This document shows, piece by piece, positions 60,970 to 64,000 of a DNA stretch of 64,000 nt (position 1 is the first letter of the stretch; the number at the start of each line of letters is the position of its first letter). The DNA is from Dielma fastidiosa (GTDB taxonomy: Bacteria > Bacillota_I > Bacilli_A > Erysipelotrichales > Erysipelotrichaceae). A model generated the notes under the pieces. It worked only from the letters and a program-made list of their open reading frames with translations, was not told the DNA's origin and made no database searches. The stretch is from the NCBI RefSeq assembly GCF_000313565.1, contig NZ_HE578924.1, forward strand, positions 46,572 to 110,571, in the 5' to 3' direction. The position numbers and the translations under genes are program-made.

Positions 60970-61833
60970 TCAATCGAAGGTTTGGGCATCAGCCGCAAAT
61001 TTTTGAACCTTTTTCAAATAGCTCATGCAGTTTATGGCTTCAGCTTCATTATAATTAAAGCATAAAGCATCGCTCACTTCTTTTGCGACAGCATCACCAA
61101 GCTCACACATCTTAAATATAGCTGCCCAGACAGCTGTTTTTTCAGGCCGCGCATAAGTATCTAAGAAACGCTGATAAATATCGTCAGGCAGATATTTTTT
61201 CATATATTTACCCGCTTTGCCTGCGCTGATTGAAAAATCATAATCAATGCCGATTTCCCAAATCAACAATCGTTTCAGCATAGGCCGAATATTAAAATCA
61301 AGCATATCCATGACATATGGCATTTCATCGCGCCACAGCCCTTTTGCGGCATTATCGAAGCACCACCAGAATTCATTGCAAGTACATAAAAATTCTTCTT
61401 CAGTGGGTTTTTGAATCCAGTACATTTCATCACTTAACTGTTCTGTCTGAGGGAAGTATCCATCCTTATCAACCAATACACGATATAAATCCATTCGATT
61501 TTGAACACTTGCTATCAGTGAGACATGAAGATCCAGCCTGCTGCCGTCAGCAAACTGGATCAGCCAGCCATAGCTTTGATCTACATCGGATGGGTAATAA
61601 ACATTTTCTTCCGGAAGCTGCATAAACAATCGTTCGCCAAAGCGGTCGATCCATGTTTTATCTTCACGAAACGATTTTGTTTCATTTACTATATAGACCA
61701 CATCATAATCCTGAAACATATCGGCAGGTACCTTGGGATTCACCCTAGACCCTTCCAGATATGCGGCGCGTATCCGCGGATCTTCAATAGCGGTTTGCGT
61801 GATAAGCGTCAGCATGTCCTGTTCATTGCGCAT
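60970..61833 (-). CDS. ANT(6)-family nucleotidyltransferase (AadK/AadE-like)
   Basis: 287 residues, the length of aminoglycoside 6-adenylyltransferases. The nucleotidyl motif GSRVNPKVPADMFQDYDVV (GSR...DxD) is at ~28-46, and DLHVSL supplies the third Asp. WWCFDNAAKGLWRDEMPYVMDML in outline is the C-terminal helical part typical of ANT(6). Chromosomal copies such as AadK in Bacillus give low-level streptomycin resistance or act on unknown substrates. There are no mobile-element signs, so it looks intrinsic. Confidence 0.85.
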   Translation of the reverse strand: MRNEQDMLTLITQTAIEDPRIRAAYLEGSRVNPKVPADMFQDYDVVYIVNETKSFREDKTWIDRFGERLFMQLPEENVYYPSDVDQSYGWLIQFADGSRLDLHVSLIASVQNRMDLYRVLVDKDGYFPQTEQLSDEMYWIQKPTEEEFLCTCNEFWWCFDNAAKGLWRDEMPYVMDMLDFNIRPMLKRLLIWEIGIDYDFSISAGKAGKYMKKYLPDDIYQRFLDTYARPEKTAVWAAIFKMCELGDAVAKEVSDALCFNYNEAEAINCMSYLKKVQKFAADAQTFD

Positions 61834-61887
61834 AAAACCCCTTCTTTCCTAAGTAATTATTATATTAAACCTTCCGCCCCATTTATA

Positions 61888-61915
61888 TGAAAAGAAGCAT
61901 TCCTAAGAATACTTC
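61888..61915 (-). terminator. Intrinsic terminator after the 320-residue lipoprotein gene
   Basis: On the minus strand GAAGTATTC and GAATGCTTC form a 9-bp stem (one G-U pair) with a 4-nt loop followed by TTTTC. Confidence 0.7.
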
Positions 61916-61923
61916 CTTCATCA

Positions 61924-62886
61924 TTATTCACTCTTATTTGCTTGGGATAAACCATAATTGGTTTCACAATCCATCGCGCTGTCATAGAAATCTTTAACCG
62001 TTGTTCTAAGACTTAAATAACCGCCGCTGGCCGTGATACGATTACTGATAATATTCAAATCAGCCAGCCGTTTACTGCTTGCTGTTTCAAAATCAACACC
62101 TAGTTTCATGGTGATGCCCTCATCATCACGCGTTGCCTGCACATTAACGCCCGGGAACTGGAAAGGTGCTAAATAAGCCTGAAGTTCATCATCGCTCATA
62201 TCAATTAATTGAGCAGTTTCAACCATGCCTAATATTTCATCCCCTTTAGCAAATATTTCAAAGGCATCATATTTATTTGAGCAGGTTGTCATTGTACTAT
62301 AAATATAGTAATAAAAGCCGCCATTCAGCAAATCAAAGAATTCACGGTTGGTATTCGTATCCATAACATTCTCACCGTCGCGGTTGCCGACATAAACCGT
62401 CATTTCCTTTTCGACAGGTTCAGCAGTCTCTATTGCCTTCAGCATCCATGCCGGCATATTTTTAAAACTGTCATCGTTATTTGCTACCTCAGAAGCAATT
62501 GCTTCACTCATCGCAGTTAAGATATTGCCGGAAATGTCTTTCGTTTGAATTTTAACACTGACTTCGCCCCAACGTTCTTTTCCCTCTACTGCCTTGGCTG
62601 TAAACGTGAAATCTTTTGTCAGTTCATGAACCCGTTTAAAAACTTCTTCCATGCCATTGCCGTTGCCCTCCGTCAATACACTAAAGAATGTATGCAGCTT
62701 ATTATCATCAGAAATGAATGGCTTGATTGCTTCATAATCGCCATTTTGATAAGCCTGAAGAAAAGTATTCACTACTTCTTCATCGGATAATTCTTCTTTT
62801 TGGGGAACCAATGCACAGCCGCTGATGCTCAGACATAAAAACAGTGTCATCATCATGATAACAATTCTTTTCATTTTAATGATCAT
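61924..62886 (-). CDS. Lipoprotein of unknown function
   Basis: 320 residues from ATG 62886 (AAGGAGAAG upstream). Signal sequence with lipobox SISGC (Cys24). Residues 35-130 resemble the DUF-type NTF2-like fold of stress lipoproteins (DEEVVNTFLQAYQNGDYEAIKPFI region with helices and strands), the rest is of unknown fold and has few cysteines. No known motif. Single gene with its own terminator; it would be anchored on the outer face of the membrane. Confidence 0.75.
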   Translation of the reverse strand: MIIKMKRIVIMMMTLFLCLSISGCALVPQKEELSDEEVVNTFLQAYQNGDYEAIKPFISDDNKLHTFFSVLTEGNGNGMEEVFKRVHELTKDFTFTAKAVEGKERWGEVSVKIQTKDISGNILTAMSEAIASEVANNDDSFKNMPAWMLKAIETAEPVEKEMTVYVGNRDGENVMDTNTNREFFDLLNGGFYYYIYSTMTTCSNKYDAFEIFAKGDEILGMVETAQLIDMSDDELQAYLAPFQFPGVNVQATRDDEGITMKLGVDFETASSKRLADLNIISNRITASGGYLSLRTTVKDFYDSAMDCETNYGLSQANKSE

Positions 62887-63007
62887 ATACTTCTCCTTTT
62901 CACAAGATAAAGCGTAATATGCTTCATCAATCCCTTTGACAATATTATAGCATGCTAATTTATATTGTATAGTCTGACAAAGGCCATTATAAAGTCGAAA
63001 TTAGACA

Positions 63008-63033
63008 TAAAAACAGCTGTCAGGGCAGCTGTT
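63008..63033 (-). terminator. Intrinsic terminator after the PduL-type gene
   Basis: On the minus strand AACAGCTG and CAGCTGTT form an 8-bp stem with a 6-nt loop followed by TTTATG. Confidence 0.7.
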
Positions 63034-63038
63034 GATAA

Positions 63039-63614
63039 CTATTCTAAAATTAAACCTGTTGTATCACCATTTATATTAGCAGCATTACCTTCATCGGTAT
63101 CTAAATGAACAGCCGGCCGATATTTCTCACTTACCCGCACAACAACATCACCAAACACTAAAGAACGCTCCTCACTTGTAAGCTTTACATTAACAATTTC
63201 ACCATCTGACTTATTTAATTTCTTTGCCGTTTCAGGATCTAAATGCACATGCCTTTTTGCTACCATTAATCCTTGTTCTAAAGTAACACTGCCGCATGGC
63301 CCCTCAATAATGATAGATTCTGTACCTTCAATATCCCCTGATAATCTGATTGGAGCATCAGCACCTAATGTTCTTGCATCTGTTTTTGAAACTTCAACCT
63401 GATTTAGATTACGGCAAGGCCCTAATATACTGACATTCATAATATTCTTCTTTTTGCCGATCAAGTTAACTTTCTTATCACTTACAAATTGACCCGGCTG
63501 AGACAATGCCTTTTTAAATCCTAATACCGCATCATCACCAAATAATATTCTAAACGTCTCTTCAGTTACATGCACATGTCTCGCGGATATTTCCACTAAA
63601 ATTTCATTATCCAT
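63039..63614 (-). CDS. PduL-type phosphate acyltransferase (phosphotransacylase)
   Basis: 191 residues from ATG 63614 (GAGGTAAAAAC upstream). Two similar halves with zinc-ligand motifs ARHVHV (about residue 9) and KRHVHL (about 125), the PduL hallmark, and LGPCRNLNQVEV between. It converts acyl-CoA and phosphate to acyl phosphate and CoA. No N-terminal microcompartment targeting extension and no shell genes nearby, so this is a free form, probably serving acetate or propionate metabolism. Confidence 0.9.
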   Translation of the reverse strand: MDNEILVEISARHVHVTEETFRILFGDDAVLGFKKALSQPGQFVSDKKVNLIGKKKNIMNVSILGPCRNLNQVEVSKTDARTLGADAPIRLSGDIEGTESIIIEGPCGSVTLEQGLMVAKRHVHLDPETAKKLNKSDGEIVNVKLTSEERSLVFGDVVVRVSEKYRPAVHLDTDEGNAANINGDTTGLILE

Positions 63615-63639
63615 GTTTTTACCTCGTTTCTTTATAAAA

Positions 63640-64000
63640 AGTATAACACACAAATGTTTATATCAAATTAGATTTTATATGCTATTTTAAGTGTTGTTAA
63701 TTTTATCTTCATAATTTAAAGTTGTATTTTCTATTCTATTTTTTATGTTTTTTTCAATCAATGATTTATAGATCAAAATTTACTTTTTTTAACTATATTA
63801 CTGAAAATAAGTTCACCACTTAGTGAGATTTTTAATACCCTAATTTATAAATTTCTTTTTAGCTTTCTACAATAATATGGTTTTGTATAAGAAGAATTAA
63901 GACATAATTTGATAACTACTTCATGTTTATTCCTCTTTTGGTAAACATATTTGTGCAGTGAATATGTTGTTTTCGATATGATTATCATATAACCCTTCAT
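63640..64000. other. AT-rich intergenic end of the window
   Basis: About 350 bases, very AT-rich. On the minus strand an extended -10 (TGTTATACT; TATACT at 63640-63645) for the PduL-type gene is visible, with TTGATA 15 bases further as a poor -35. Beyond it I see no open frame of size, no RNA gene and no clear repeat. Confidence 0.5.

Noticed and set aside
60970-61833. Acquired aminoglycoside resistance gene on a mobile element
   Set aside because: The ANT(6)-type gene has no flanking transposase, repeats or composition change; it looks like an intrinsic chromosomal member.
63039-63614. Bacterial microcompartment locus suggested by PduL
   Set aside because: No shell-protein genes, no targeting peptide on the enzyme, and only AT-rich intergenic sequence beyond it in the window.

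Overview
The window is a chromosomal stretch of a Bacillota (Firmicutes) bacterium. Purine-rich AGGAGG ribosome-binding sites, occasional TTG/GTG starts, short operons closed by hairpin plus T-run terminators, and T-box and lysine-riboswitch leaders all fit this phylum. Gene content (several MATE pumps, FMN-binding lipoprotein, TldD/TldE, fused permease/binding-protein transporters, a MarR-flavodoxin pair) fits an anaerobic gut lineage such as Erysipelotrichia; that placement is inference. There is no rRNA, prophage, insertion sequence or CRISPR array, and one tRNA (Ala, TGC).

Layout. 1-2.9 kb: end of an esterase gene, a small exported protein, and a lipid kinase-MarR pair. 3.1-16.1 kb: stress/redox/efflux region with two operons (MATE, acetyltransferase, two aldo-keto reductases; alcohol dehydrogenase, C_GCAxxG_C_C protein, rhodanese lipoprotein), then an ECF S component, a short UvrA paralogue, a second MATE pump, and an SDR-AraC pair. 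16.3-22.2 kb: tRNA-Ala, a TetR gene, a MarR-flavodoxin-membrane protein operon behind a strong promoter with two operator-like dyads, then a PNPOx/ferredoxin protein coupled to a fused osmoprotectant-type (or EgtUV-type) ABC importer. 22.27-22.64 kb: two tandem copies of a ~175 bp element with a predicted three-way-junction fold and a micro-ORF. 22.6-25.8 kb: PadR-DUF1700-DUF4097 envelope-stress type operon and a membrane diguanylate cyclase.

26-33 kb: a T-box leader (best specifier UGG, Trp) in front of trpXYZ-type importer genes, followed by single genes each ending in a clear terminator. 33-37.5 kb: a lysine riboswitch controls a four-gene operon (binding protein, permease, ATPase, M20 peptidase). 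37.6-52.8 kb: housekeeping and accessory genes, including an XRE regulator with a small paralogous partner, methionine aminopeptidase with a SEC-C zinc segment, DegV, secreted proteins, TldD/TldE, an ABC exporter and a CBS-containing Mn-type pyrophosphatase.

52.9-56.1 kb: a McrBC modification-dependent restriction locus, AT-richer than its surroundings, in which mcrB is broken by one missing A in an A7 run just before the Walker A motif. 56.2-63.6 kb: an operon of two G3E (CobW-type) GTPases, a MATE protein and an rRNA m5C methyltransferase; an ANT(6)-type nucleotidyltransferase; a lipoprotein; and a stand-alone PduL-type phosphotransacylase. The most unusual items are the tandem structured repeat, the mcrB homopolymer break and the amino-acid-sensing RNA leaders that help assign substrates to the transporters behind them.
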